Positions 44,649 to 59,600 of a DNA stretch of 64,000 nt are shown in pieces. Each line of letters opens with the position of its first letter. The first letter of the stretch is position 1. The notes under the pieces were generated by a model, which made no database searches, was not told the DNA's origin, and worked only from the letters and a program-made list of their open reading frames with translations. Position numbers and translations under genes: made by a program. This DNA comes from Onthophagus taurus (Eukaryota; Arthropoda; Insecta; Coleoptera; Scarabaeidae), in contig NC_091967.1 of the NCBI RefSeq assembly GCF_036711975.1, positions 18,848,001-18,912,000 on the forward strand, written 5' to 3'.

Positions 44649-47600
44649 CTGTATATTAAAAAAAATAAATGTTATATATTTATTTTAGTTTAATTAGTTG
44701 CTGAAACGTCACACAGAAGCATGCATATAAAAGTTAATTCCTTATAGTAATAATACTCAATCTATTATGTTTATTAATCGATGCTAAAAACACACATTCG
44801 TACTTATAATTAAAATATAAATGAATCGAAATTAACTTATAACAATGAATAATTTAAGAAATATTATTTATTTTGTATTTAAAACGAAGCGTTGAAAATA
44901 TCGCCCCTAAATAATAATGGTAAATTTTTGAATGAGATGTAACTAATTGAAAGAAGAGATGAAGAAGATTCTTTCTTAGGTTATTCTTTAGGTTCAACAA
45001 ATCTTGGACTATAGTTAAAGCTCTAAATTGCCAAGGTGAAAAGAAGATTACTTATTATACTACATAATAATTCAATTTTGTCACGCTTTTTCAAACGCTT
45101 CGTGATTCTATTCATTTATAAGAACAATCTGTAAGTAAATCTAATAAGGCATGTAAATAGATGGGCACTGAATTTGTTGAGAAATATTCTTTCTGGCTTC
45201 ATTAACTTTTCCGTTACGTGTCTTCGAAAACTTCAGAATATCTTTTTGTGTTTGATTTCACGTTAATTAGACACATTCAATTTCCAACCATACCACGTCA
45301 CTTGCATTTTTGATACAGGCATGATAATAAGCAAATTATTCACGTATTACATTACAAAGTTTAAAAATATTAAAAGCAGCTGAAAATGTCAAGAACATAT
45401 GTTGAAAAAATTGATAATACAAGAAAATACATCCAACCTGTATTAAAAAAAAATTAATTAACAAAATCACATTCACCATTTTACTTTAAGCAAAAAGCGG
45501 ATATGATACAGATAGAAAAGTGAGGGCGAATTGCAAAAATACAACAGTCATTATCTTAGGCATAAAATTCAACGATTCTCGGTATCTTGACCGTAATCTG
45601 GAGTATGTGATATAGTAGTCTTTATATCCATAAGAAAAAAAAATATGACCTCCTACAAGATGATTTTTCAGGCTCATTAGAGAAGCTTGGAAGGAATGAT
45701 GGAAAGGATAATAAAGAACAGCCAGGGGATTTAGGTATAATTTTAAATTTGGTTACAGTACTAGATTAATTTGGGAAAGAATTAGGAAAATTAAAGTATA
45801 AGTTAGAAATAAATTACTTAGAGACCAAGGGTGAGAAGTTGATCAATAAACTTAAGACTAGAAATACAATAGATCCATCAAGGTTGGTATTGATAGGTGG
45901 AAAATACAATATTTACAAATGTTGAATTAATAAATGCAAACATGGCCGATTAATTTAAAACTGCTTCATCATTACCTCAAGCAATAGATTGAAAAGAAGA
46001 TACAATTACTCACTAATTTTCCTCAAAACAAGAGCTTCCACACTTCAAACAGAAGACTGGAATTGCAATGACTAAACACTACATAGTAAAAAAGAGTTTG
46101 GACATACTCTAAATTTTCAAGAAATGTCAATTTGGTTGAATTGAAATCTGGGAAATTTTGTTATTGCACTGATAGGCTTTTAGTCAGCAATTTTGAATAC
46201 ACTGACAAGACTCCAGACTATAAGAAAATGTACTGGGTAAGTGCCATACATTATGAGTAAGCCTGGAATTACTCTAGTGAGACACCAGACTTCAAAAACA
46301 AGTCTGTAATTGGAATAACCAAACACTACTTAGCAAATAAGAGTTTGGTCATACTCTAACCAGCGTTAAAATTTTAAGGGAAGTCAAGAATTATCAAATA
46401 TGCTCATTTGGAATGATCGTCTCCAGTTCTACTAACACCACATCTAAGGTTTAGATTCTGTGTCGGGCACTGTTTACTTTTCGTATTTCAACTTAACGCA
46501 AGATTGGAGAAAATTGGAGCCGTCTAGACGCATTGACTACTGACAAAAGTTATACGACATAATACTTTTGGTAACAATTTGGTAAACCATAATCAAATTT
46601 ACTCAAACTTAGCAAAATTATTCAACATTAAAAACAAGTCGAAAAATATACAGGGTGTGTCAAATGTCTGGAATATAGCCAATAACTTCGCCATTTGTGC
46701 TTTTAAAGAAAAATGCTTTAAATACAAGTTACTTTATTAATCGTTTATTAATTCTTTGTATTGTTTTTGTTTCGTTGCTATGGCAACCAACATTGTTATT
46801 TTAAATGAGATGCATATATTCTTTTTGCATACTTTGATAGAGGATAAATCCCTCTATGCGATGAACATATCAAATCATATGGTTGTATAAGAAAAAAATA
46901 CGTTTTCTGAAAATATTAAGTCAGCAAATTACAATCAAAGTAAGCGCCGAAATAACGCGGTTTACAGCTTTTAGGGCCAGTTTTACAATAGTGGTTTAAA
47001 CTACGTTTAATTTAATTTATGGTTAACTAACAAAAAAATGTTTTACAACTACCGTTTAACGTTAAACTACGGTTCACATTTGTTCAGTTTGTGCCTAGTG
47101 AAAAATTGTTTTATATTTTGTATACCTAATAAATCAAAAAGGACGAACAAGTATATTATAATCAATTTATGTAAGTAGTTATTTTTTGTAGTAAGTTTAA
47201 TTTGAAAATGTTTTACAAAGCTTCAAATTGATTGGAAATGTACCTAATTAGATAGTCTAAAACGTTCCAGAAACTCTTGGTCTGACCATTTTTCAAAATG
47301 GTTATTCCGCTCACGAAAAACTTTTTAGGAAAAGCCACTATTTCAACTACTTCTAAGAAATTTTCATCGTCCGTAAGTTCGTTAAATATATTATTCATAG
47401 TTAAAAAATATTTTAGCAAAATGAAAATCAAACAGTTATAAAATACAAAATTAAGAGATTATAATTTTGACAGATACTAAACAATGAAGTTAGTTATATG
47501 TACAATATGAAATTGACACTTATTACCAACTGTAGTACAAACCTCCGTTTCTTAAACTTAGTTTAATAATTCATTGTGAAACATAATTTTTGTAAAACTT

Positions 47601-50600
47601 AGTTTAAATTTTAACTGCTGATTAGTTAATCGGACGCTTAAACTATGATTGTAAAACCGGGCCTAAATGTCAAAAAGTGACAGTTTCAACAATTATGAAT
47701 AATTAATAATGTACGGATACGGTGACACATTTTATGTAGTTTCGTCATTGGTAGCTGTCTTCAGCCGTCCACTTTTTGGAAGGTTTTTAACACTCGCGGT
47801 AATAAAGAATTTTTTTAATATCCAAAATATTAAAAAACTGTGGATTGTGTAATTTGTGTATCCGCGTAAATATTATTGAACAGTGTACAAACTTCACTTT
47901 GAGTGCGTTATCTATTACCATACCCATACATATAGTTCATTTTTTTTCTATAATACCTGTCAAATTGTTGTAAAGTTGGCAAAATTAACAGGGAGTTTTG
48001 TTTTATCATGTTTTGAAATAAATATGTCACACTGACGTTTGAGCTTTCGTTATTCAAAAAGAAAAGGTGCATAAAAAATGTTTTTGGGTGTTTCTTTGCC
48101 ATTTATTTACCTAGAAATGGTATTTTGTTCTACTTAATTACTTTGTAGCACGTTTTTACAACAAATATGTACTTCGTTAAAATCGTATTTATCTAAAAAT
48201 GTATTAGTATTTTAACCTCAACTATTTAGTTACTGAAAATGTTACTAAAAATCAGGAAAACAACATAAATTTTATAAGGGTCCTAGATAATACCAACAGA
48301 AACCCTAAATAATTTACATTGACAAGTATTATAGAAAAAAAACGAACTATAAGTAATATTTGGATTCTTTGTCGTTCGCTTAATTACGCCATATTTGTTT
48401 AAACTGTCAATTTTTTGACATTTAAAACTGTTACCGGCGTTATTTCGGCGCCTACTTTGATTGTAATTTGCTGATTTAATATTTTCAGAGAACGCATTAT
48501 TTTTATACAACCATATGATTTGATATGGTCATCGCGTAGAGACATTTATCTTCTACAAAAATATGCAAAAAAATATGCATTCCATTTAAAATAACAATGT
48601 TGGTTGCCATAGCAACAAAACAAAAGACAATATAAACAAGCAAATATCGCCAAAAAATGCCCCACAATTAATAAAGAATTCTTTATTTGAAACATTTTTC
48701 TTTAAAACCACAAATGGCGAAGTTACTGGCTATATTCCAGAGATTTGACACACCCTGTATATTATGATATGCGCCCTAAAAAGATATGAAACACCTCAGT
48801 CAATGTCAACATTGCGTCATGTATCATTGAGAATACAACAGAACTGCAACCAATCTGCATTCAAAATAACATTCAATGTAATTCAATTTTAAGTGTGTAA
48901 AAAAGTAAGAGAATCAACGAGCTTATTAACAGACTGTAAGTTCGAATTAAAAATTGTAAAATAAGATCCTAAAAATAATTATTGTTACTGACATACATAT
49001 ACACTGTGTTAATTAATTATCGTAACCCACGTGACCTGTGTAATATTGGCTGCCTATCTCAATATGTAGTGGTAGCACTTGCAAGCAGTTTGATTTTCAA
49101 TAAATTACTGTATGGAGAACTGCCAAAATTGCTGGTAAAATGGCTAATCAACACATTACTACAAGGGCAAAGTAACCATTGTTCCAATTATCCAATAAAT
49201 TCGCTATAATATTTTAAATTTGATTTTTGTGGTTAATAAAAATTTATGGTTGTATGGTTGTATGAGAACTCGAAACCCATTTTTCTTAATGATTAACAAA
49301 GATATTTCCTGTATCCAACTTGTTGACATATGGATCAAATATCAATAATTATACTTTAAGTGAACATATGCCTTATATCTAACCCAACTCTTCGTTTCAT
49401 GACATTGATGCTGCTCAAAGACAACAATGTTATATGCAACATAATTATTCTATACAAGTCCACAAAAATTTAACACCTGTTATTACCTAAAATTTCAAGT
49501 TACAAGACACACATTGACAAATACATACAGGGTGATTCAAAAAACCGCTGATAGACTTCTAGGGCAGGTAATACATCAAAAATTAAGATGAAAAGTCTTA
49601 ATATACATGGGGTCGCAAATGCCTCCTTAACGAGATATAGCGGGTCAAAGTTTCTTAAAATTAAACATTATCTACAATAAAAAGCCCTTTTTTAAAGATA
49701 TTTTCAACTCCACTGCTAATTTTGTCAAACGGGCAGTATTTTCGTGTAAAATCTATCAATTGGTCTCTTACAAAACTTTGATTGCTTTAACAGTTTTTGA
49801 TTGAATTAACAAATTTTCTACAAACGTGTTTTTCTTAAAAACTATTGCTTTGATCAAAGTTTTGTAAGAGACCAATATTTTTAAAAAAGTGCTTTTTATT
49901 GCAGATAATGTTTAATTTTAAAGAAACTTTAATCCGCTATATCTCGCCAACGAGGCATTTGCCACACCATGTATATTAAGACTATTCATCTTCATTTTTC
50001 ATGTATTATCTACTCTGGAAGTCTGTCAGCGGTTTTTTGAATCACCCTGTATATGAATAAGCATATAGCATCAGTTCGATTAAAGCAGTGGAATGGAGAA
50101 GGAAATGTGGGAATGGTTCAATACTGGAACTGAAATTTACAGCTTTTTTGCACGTTGCAAATGTACAATAGTCACCAGAATAAAATAAAGGGGTAAGATA
50201 ATGTAAATTAACCCTTTCAACAAATCTAAAAAAAAATCCACCAGCAAATTCTACAACACCTCAAAACCAATACCCATCCACAAATAAAAGCATTATCTTT
50301 TTCTAGAAAATCCATTACAATAAGAAAATGATCAGAAAACGAAAATTGTGTAAACTGAAAAAATGAATACGTACACTGCTGCCAGCAAGCTACAGGACTA
50401 CCTGTAACAGAGCAAGTGTCATGCAGCGGCTAAACTATTCCCTAACACACTCACCTTGTCTGAGACCAAAAAAACCATCCTGCGCTTGCACGCACATATT
50501 ATTATGCGCACAACACAGGCGACCTTCTTCCGTAAATCTCCATGTTTGAGTCGACTTTCTCCGCGGATCCGTTCTGCGCAAACACAACCGAGTATAACAA

Positions 50601-53600
50601 CTCGGTTGGGGAGCTGGACCTTCTATATCAAGCACATAAATATTCCCCGACTTTGGTTGGAGAGGATCTGATGGCGGGCTACTTCCTTCGTGTTGTAATT
50701 GTCCTAACGAGGTCATTCTCCACAATTGGGACCGTTGACCTTGTTGTTTTCTCGCTAAAATCACATCCGTTTTATTTACTACATCGAGTACCAATTCTTG
50801 ACTTTCTACATCTAATGGATCAACTGCTCCATTTGATCTGTTAAAACGCGACAAAAAGTTGTTTCAATATGTTATTTAGAATTTATGAATTAACTCTACT
50901 TACCTTTTAAAAGTACCTGTAAAAGCAATATAAATAAAATTCTCATATGTTAAACTAGCAGAAGGTCCTAAAATATTCATATTATAAGTATGAATAACCC
51001 CTCCAGGAGCTTCCAACGTAATATTATGAGGCTCTCTTGGTTTATCCCAAGCGTATGGGATACTCGAATGAGCCCTAGCTACGCTGTGAACGATTTCTTT
51101 GCAACAAGTTTGTGCGAATGTTATTGAAACTTCCGAAAAGTTATCGATACGCAATGGTGGTGGCATTGTATCCGCGTCAGTGAATACAGCGAAATAAGTT
51201 GCTCCTTGTAACACCACTTCAAGACGTAAAAAGTACATCCTTCCCCCAGAATCTCGAATATTAACATGAAGCGAATCGTTTTGATCGATTTTTAAACCGC
51301 CAGACCACCAACAATCGGAGACATCCACTATCATGACGCATAACAATTGATCTTTATCAAATCGAGTCCAATGGAAAGGCATATGACATTCGGGCATCGC
51401 TTTTAAATGGGTTCTAATCGGTCGTGATACTTTTGGATCATCCTAAATTATTAAAATTAATTCACAATGACGATCTATTTTTAATTTTTTGTGCTTACCA
51501 ATTTTGAGCAATCAACAGCTTCGCAATTTTGAGCAAAAAGTAGTTGGTAAGATGTTCGATTATATAATTGAAATCTTGGTGAAATAATTACAATGCTGGT
51601 ATCTCTATATTTTCCACGTCCTATTCGAATTTCAATTCCAATTATAAAGACTGTGTCAGGACGACCGTCTTTGTGGCTCACTCTTAATTTACGCACTTGA
51701 CATCCTTTTTGTAAATGAAAGTTAGAAGACCACTACAAAAAATAGATTAAAAGAAATTTGTAAAAGAAATTTATTTTATAAATTTACTTGTGGTGCTCCA
51801 TCTAATATTACGTTACATCCAACACGTGCCATAACAGTAAGACTTGCATCGGGGTCTGAAAAACTGAACAATAACGGTTGTACCATTCTGGCGGATTCGT
51901 GTTCTCGAAATTGTCCTGCAGCTTCTGCAGTGACTCCACCCTGTCTAAATACTAATGGTAATCCGGTTTTATTGATTATCCAATATCCAACAGAAACTGT
52001 AATCTATAAAAGGCAATAAAAATTAAAAGAGGCTTAATTAGACGAGACACCCACCTTTAATTTAGCATCATTGTTTGGTGTGACAGTAACTGTAAGATTT
52101 AATCTGCGTCTCAAACTATCTTCTAATTTAACTCGGTAAGTTGCCCCAGTACAATTTGGAGGTATAATTAGCGCGTTTGAATTAGGAAAATTTTCCAAAT
52201 ACAAATACATCTCGATGAGTTCTTCAGGGTCAATAAAAGTTACTGATGATTGACTCCCACAACGCACCCTACCAGATGTACCACACATTTTGAAAGAAAT
52301 ATCAACAGGTAATAAATTTACAACAAGGACTGTTGGTAAAAGAGTTATTGTATGAGCAGGTTGAATGTTTTGACATGTTGCTCCAGCATAAGCTCCAGGT
52401 CTATCTAATGGATAATTTTCCCTCGTTATTTCAGCACAAAATCTGTAAATTTTTCCTTTGCTTGAATGACAAACTCTTAATTCATATGCAATTTCCCCAT
52501 ATTTATTAAATAACTCCCATGAAATGTATGGTGTTGAGAATGTAGACATTTGAGTCAACATTATAGGTCTTGCAGTAATAGAAGAATGTGCGTGCATTAA
52601 TGGAACTGGTATTGTTTGGCCACTTTTTATTATTAAAAGCCTACTAGGAGTCCATTGGGAACCTAAAAATATATCATAAATAGAATTGATACAAATTGAA
52701 TTTTGGATTAAATTGTCACCTAATAAATCAGTTGCTAAATTACTTTCTAATTTTACTTCCATATCTTCCTTTAATTTATTAACAATCAATAATGCTGAAC
52801 GAACTGTGATTAGTTTTCTTGCAGAGCCCTCAATAGAAATATCAAAAACAATCCTAGCAGGTGGAACAGCTTGTTGAATCTTAAAAAAAATTGTTTTGAA
52901 GAATATTAAATGATGTATTAATAAGCTATGTAATATCTTACCCTAGGTTGTATAGCAGGAACTGAATTTCTAAAATAAACACCAACTTTATCCACTGTAA
53001 CGGGTGTAACCGGTTGATATCCATCAACTTGGACCCCCAACCTATGCATGCGCATTACATGAGTGTCACTGTGACGAATTTTACCGCTACTTCTAAATCT
53101 AAACGTAACAGTTTCTCCATTCGGTACGGGGATCCATCTCTCTTCAATATTCTTACTTCCTTTACGACCATATAGCTCATTAATGTCGGAAATTAACGTA
53201 GTAAAATTAAGAGCTGATCCAGTGTCATTTTTTATTGCAAATGGAATGAACGGACACCTTCTTTTGTAACCTGGAGGACTGGACATAGGTTTTGAACCGG
53301 TTTGATGCGGATCTTTGTTGTTATAAAAATCTTGCATCCAATTGGTTTTAACTTGTCGATAGAGATCCGTTAAAGTTGAGCTTATATTAATATTAAGAAC
53401 TTCTTTTGATTCAACAGTCATTTGTAAAAGATTCGATATGTTCGGTGATAAATTCCGATTCCAAATGAGTAGACATCTAGATAAAAATCGATATTAAAAA
53501 GAATTAAATATTAAAAAAAAACTTACTTCCATGGCTCAATAACTGGTTCCCAACCAGATAACACCCTATTGTAATAATCACCAGTTAACATACATTCCAT

Positions 53601-56600
53601 TGCGCCTTGCGAATCATTTCCACCATCAAACGAAACGCTTGGAACAAGACCTTGTCGAAGATTTAATCTAGATAATGCTAATTCTAATAGCGGCACGTCT
53701 GCATCGCCGCAATCATCAATAATACACAAAGATATACAATCAGCTTTTACCTACAAATAATTTTTGTGTGTTAATAAACCCCATTTTTAATTAAATTAAA
53801 ATTTGTTGTTAAAATCATAAATTTGGTAATCAAAAATATTTTTTTAAAATAAATTACCTCAACAGCAGAAATATTAGACGCTTTTCCAGCCTCAGACGTT
53901 ACATCAATATCATGGGCGCTTGACGGCACAGCATTTTGAGTTAACCATAAGGCAGCGTCATCCAACTTTTGATCACAATACTCTAAAGCATGCATACAAT
54001 CTTCGATAGTAAAGCCTAGAGCTGTTAGCTTTCTTATTTGAGCTGTAAAGCACGAAATGCAAAGAGAAGTAGCAAAAAAAGAGAATTTAAAGAATATAAA
54101 AGATAAAAATTAATTAGTTTTTCAAACAGCTTACTTTGAATATTAGCTGGCGGCTCTTCGACTTCCTTTTTGTTTGAAAACATTTGTTTAGGTAAAGAAT
54201 TTAAAATTTGCAAAAACATACGCATGTCGTAATATGAAAGTCTTACAATTAATCGTTGGAGATGAACCTTAAACAAATTTTAATTAAATAAATTTTATTA
54301 ACTCGGCGATTAGTTTAATACCTCCAACACTTTATCAGCATTTACTTCTATGTTTAATGTAACAGGATCAATAATAGAGAGCGCTGTTTCATCTTCCATG
54401 CCTAATATGCAAGAATACATTTCACAATTGTTCAAATTACAAGACATTGGTTTTTCGATTATTGCTGGTCTATAAGATATTACAGTTGTACTCTAAAATT
54501 TATAAGACTTAGTTAAATATTTGACTCCATATTAATAAATTGTACTTTTATATAGGTTGGTCCATTTAACGTGAGACAAGCGATTATCTCGAAAACGGTT
54601 CATTTTACATAAAAATGAACCAAATGAAAGTTGTTCTATGCAAAGGGGTAAACCTTGACCTTATTTTCAAGGTCATATGAAGGTCACCGCCAATATTTTA
54701 AATGGTACCCTATGTTTTTGATTGCAAAATCTGAATCTATGGATAAAAGTAAAATAATAATAATAAAAAAAAAGAAAATTACCGTGTGGTTTTGGCAGTA
54801 CGACGGTGAAACATCTTTTGTAGACAAAATCTAATTAACTTTTTTATTCAAATAGTTTTAAATATTGTTTATTTATAAAAAAAAATGATTAAACTTCCTA
54901 CTATTAATCAACAACAAGTATAAAATTTACAAGAAATGTTCATATATTTCCCCACCCACTTCAATACATTTATTAACTTGTGAAAAGGTAATTAAATTTA
55001 ATTTTCTCAGTATTGTACTTTTGAAACTGGTTTTATTAATTAATTAAGTCTTACTAGTTTTGGCCCATGGCCATCCTCAGACACTAATTTTACAAGAGTT
55101 CACAAAAAGGTCATATCGCAAAGTATTAAGTTCATAAATGTACGTTAAAATTGAAGAACTTCTTCAACTGTTAACTTGTTATTTCGACTGAACTTAAACG
55201 AAATAAATACGAAAATAACGCCACAAATATTCCCCTCTCCAGAGAAAAATTAATATTCATTTAAATTGTTTTTTCTTTTAACTTGTTCTATGTATGAATT
55301 ATTTAAAAGAAAAGCAAGTTTCAGTCTGTCAACACTAATACACGCAATAAGTTTTAAAGAACTTTTTAATAATTTTAAATGGTCCTTCATACCTTGCAGA
55401 GAGACAAGATTTTTTTCCTTCTATCCGGACAAAAACAAAATCTGATTTCTCTAAATCTTTATGTAAAAAAGGTTTATTAAGTGAATGATGACGCATTATG
55501 GTTGATCTCAAGTTTATAAAATGATTTCGTAAACTGATCAGGAGTGGAGACGTATCAATTGAACTATGAGAACTTAAAAAAAATTCACCTGGGAGTCTCA
55601 AGGGTTGACCATAAAGTACTTCAGCAGATGAACAACCTAAACCTTCTTTTATGGTTGAACGTAAACCAAGAAGGATAATAGGTAATTCATGTTTCCAATG
55701 ATGTTGATAGAGAATGAAGAGGATCGAGTAGTTAAGAAAAATTTGGAACGAATAAAAATTTATCATGTCGATAAATCTTTGTAATTGTTTTAAAGTTTTT
55801 GGAATTGGGAAATCATTGATAACCGATATTCTTTCATTTGAAGAACGAATTCCTTTTGAAGAGACAGTGTGACCTAAAAAATTTAATTATGAAACTCCAA
55901 ACTCACATTTTGAGAGTTTAAGACTAATACCAAATTGGTTTAATCGATTATATAGTTGCTTAAGATGATCCAAATGTTCATCTTCATCCTTGCTCGAAAC
56001 CAATATATCATCTAGATAAGCGAAAATAAAGTTTAAACCTTTAGTCACTTCGTTGATGAACCTTTGGAATGTTTGAGCAGCATTGCGTAATCCAAAAGGC
56101 ATTCGTAAAAATTTAAAGAGTCCAAAAAAATGTGTTGTAATTGCAGTTTTATAAATATCTTCTTCTGCAACTGGGATTTGGTGATAACCTCTAATTAAAT
56201 CAATTTGCAAGTCAATCCATGAATTCGCAAGTTAAAATCTTGCGGCTATATTTTAAAAATGAAAACGACTAGACCCAAAAACTTTGTTGAAAAATGATGA
56301 GGTCTAAGATACGCAACTTTGCCCCCATTTAACCATTTCTGTATCTCTTATGGTTTCTGAGATCCCAATAGTGGGGGTCGAATTTGAATTACCCTGTATA
56401 AACAAGGAAACTTGATAATATTTAAATACGAAAATAACGCCATAAAAAAGTTTCAATTTTTTTCTTCGCACAGAACAACTTTCATTTGGTTCATTTTTAT
56501 GTAAAATGAACCGTTTTCGAGATAATCGCTTGTCTCACGTTAAATGGACCACCCCGTATTTAGAATTTATAATATATTTTACCTTTAATATAACAGCATT

Positions 56601-59600
56601 TGTATCCCATTGAGAAGTATCTTCAACAACAACCAATTCCGAATCAGTAACATTAAGTTTAAATTCAAAATTATTATCATCATTTTTACTAGTTTTAACA
56701 ATGAGTTTTTCATGTGCTGGACTACCCTGCATATTACTTATATCTTGAAATATAAACTCTTTCGCAGCTTCCCACCAATCAAATACGGCCATTAATCTCA
56801 TATTATTCAATAAGATAGTTGATTCGGACTTATCCAACCTCTTCCGACTATGCACTTCCACTTGAACGATTTTGCTATCTTTGGAAGTCTTTATAGGTTG
56901 TAAAATATTTGTAAAAACGTTAGATCGCTTATTAACTGGAGCGTCTTCGAATCTACTATCGCGAATAAGGATTTCTTGCGAGACTAAGTCGATGTCTTGG
57001 CTCATATTGCTGAATGAGTCGATTGTTAAGCGGGATTTGATAAAGTTTATGCAAGCAAGTGGACCTTGATTTATGAGGCGAATATTTACGTTTAATAAAT
57101 CGAGACGAATTGAACTTAATTTCCAATTTTCTCGAATATTAACCTAAATAAAATAAAGAAAAATCAACTACTACTTTAAAAAAAACATTTATAAAAAGAA
57201 AATTACCTCAGCAGTCATGGGTGGAGGTTCAACAGATGGTAAAATATGTTCAGTGTTTTCCCCTATATTATATGTTAAAAGACCCCGAATTAATTTGTAT
57301 TGATAATCATTTAGTGTCCCATCAAGTGTTGATAATTCACCATGAATACTCATATCAGGAACTAAAAATAATTATTAATTGTACCAATATTATTTTTGCT
57401 AATAAATAACTTACCATTGTGACAAATTAAACAATCCAAATTTCTTTCGACTTGCAGCTTTAAATGGCAAGCTTTTGTTAAAATTGGGGTCCCATGTTTG
57501 CGCACTGTGCAACTTCCAAGTTTAAAATAGTCCCCGTAATTTAATCGTTCATTAGAACTACTGCAATCAATCTCTCTCTTCCCAGTGTGTAAATTAACGT
57601 TTTGTAGTTCCAAATACATCACATTTAATAAACATTTTCCTAAAAATAATAAATATCTTTTATAAAAAGCTTGAAATTAAAAAAAAACTACGTCATATTA
57701 CCTTTTTGAGGATCTTTTGGTATACTTATACACCCGACATCATTACTAAGTTTAAAGTCGTTACTTATAGCAAGTTGACCCAAGTCGCATATCAATAAAT
57801 CCGCACTTTTTGAACTAACAGGAAGAAGAATGACAGGAGAATCAGCTTTTATAATTAAAGATAATCGCGATTTATCATCTTCCATCTTATTTAAAACAAC
57901 AAAATTAAATATATAAATAAATTTTTTAACAATTACTTATTTAATTACCTTTTGTCCACTTGTAGCTGCTCTAATTCCAGCCATAACAGCTTGTAATTTT
58001 GTAAAATAATTAAAAAATGCGGATACTTCCGCTACAAACCTCTTCGTGTGAACATAAAAAATGGATGACATGTCTAATTTTAATTGGCATTCATACTGTT
58101 CTATTTCCGATGGGGCATATCTCACATAATGGAAGTTTAAAACCTGTTTTCCAGACGTTAAAAATCGTTCTCTATACAATTGTCCATGTAACGTTAAATC
58201 AAACAGAGAAATAGATCCCAATTTGCCTTCGACTTCTTTACGCAATCCGATATTCTTTACCGATAAATCTAAATGGGAAATATTCGCCCTTGCAATATCG
58301 CGATCTGGTCTTACTAACACAACAGTTAATGATCTCACAGATATGTTTGTTTCTGCACAATGAGTTGTGCTTTCTGTAAGAAGTTCGAATTAAACATTTA
58401 TTCCAAAACATTAAAAAAAAATGTATCTTCTTACCTTTAATAACTTCAGGTGAGGATTGACGTTGAACTATATTTTCCACCGAAACCGTTTCAGGGGAGG
58501 AAGCGCTAAAAAAATCGATGACTAATACCCAAGATTCTACACTAACTACAAGATCCAAGCAATTAAAATCAATCGATGTAGATCGTTCAAGCTGTAATAA
58601 ATAAAATATATTGAAATTTTTATACTGTTCATAAAATTATTATAAATGGTTTATGGAAAAATTACTAAAACTATTGGCTATGTAACAAAAATTTTGAAAA
58701 AAATTATTTTAAAGTTTAATTACTACAAATTTGGTTGAAATGATTAAAATAGTGATGAGCAATAATTGTTTAATAATAAATAACAAATAAATAATAAATT
58801 AAAATTGAGTTAAATCTTCAAATTCTGTACCCTGACTAACTTAACAGTAAGCTAGTCGATTTTTTATTTAGTCTTGAGAATTTTCTAAAATATCAGGAGT
58901 TATTCGCTGAACTTCTATGATTTTGATTTTTAGTTCATCCAATATATTTGGATTTTAAACTTCACTTTTCAAATATCACCAAAGGAAGAAATCCAGTGGA
59001 GTAGAATCTGATGATTAACGCAATTAAAGACTTAAACAAGATATGGAGATAGATATAAAAGAACGAATATTTGTGGATTGCTTCAAAAAGGCAAAGTTTG
59101 ATAAAAACGATGAAATGCTAGAAGAAGATTAGGACGAAGAATATCTTCTTCCCCAAACCGCTGTAGATATGCAGTGTTGGTGGACTTTCCAACAGATAAG
59201 GATATTTTAGACAGCATTATGAGAACCTCAATTCTAGATCAAATTATGTATGGTATGTGTATGTAACTTTTAGGACATCCGCTAGCATAATGTTTCAGAA
59301 TCAGATGAAGGTGATTATAAACTTGCAAATGAAATATATATCGCTACGCCTACATTTTATGAAGCATCTTAGAAAGCTTGAAACCTTTGTATTATCAAGG
59401 GAGAATGTTCCAGATAATATGCATAATTCTATAGATTTAATAGAAGATTTTCTCGATAAAGAGCGATAGTTCATTTTAAGCCAAGAGAAAATTACCGATT
59501 ACTTTAAAAAAATTGATTAATTTTCTATTTACAATAGTATTAAGTTTACTGTTTTAAATACAGGTGTCTCACGTAACTGGTTCGTTAGAACTTTTATAGA

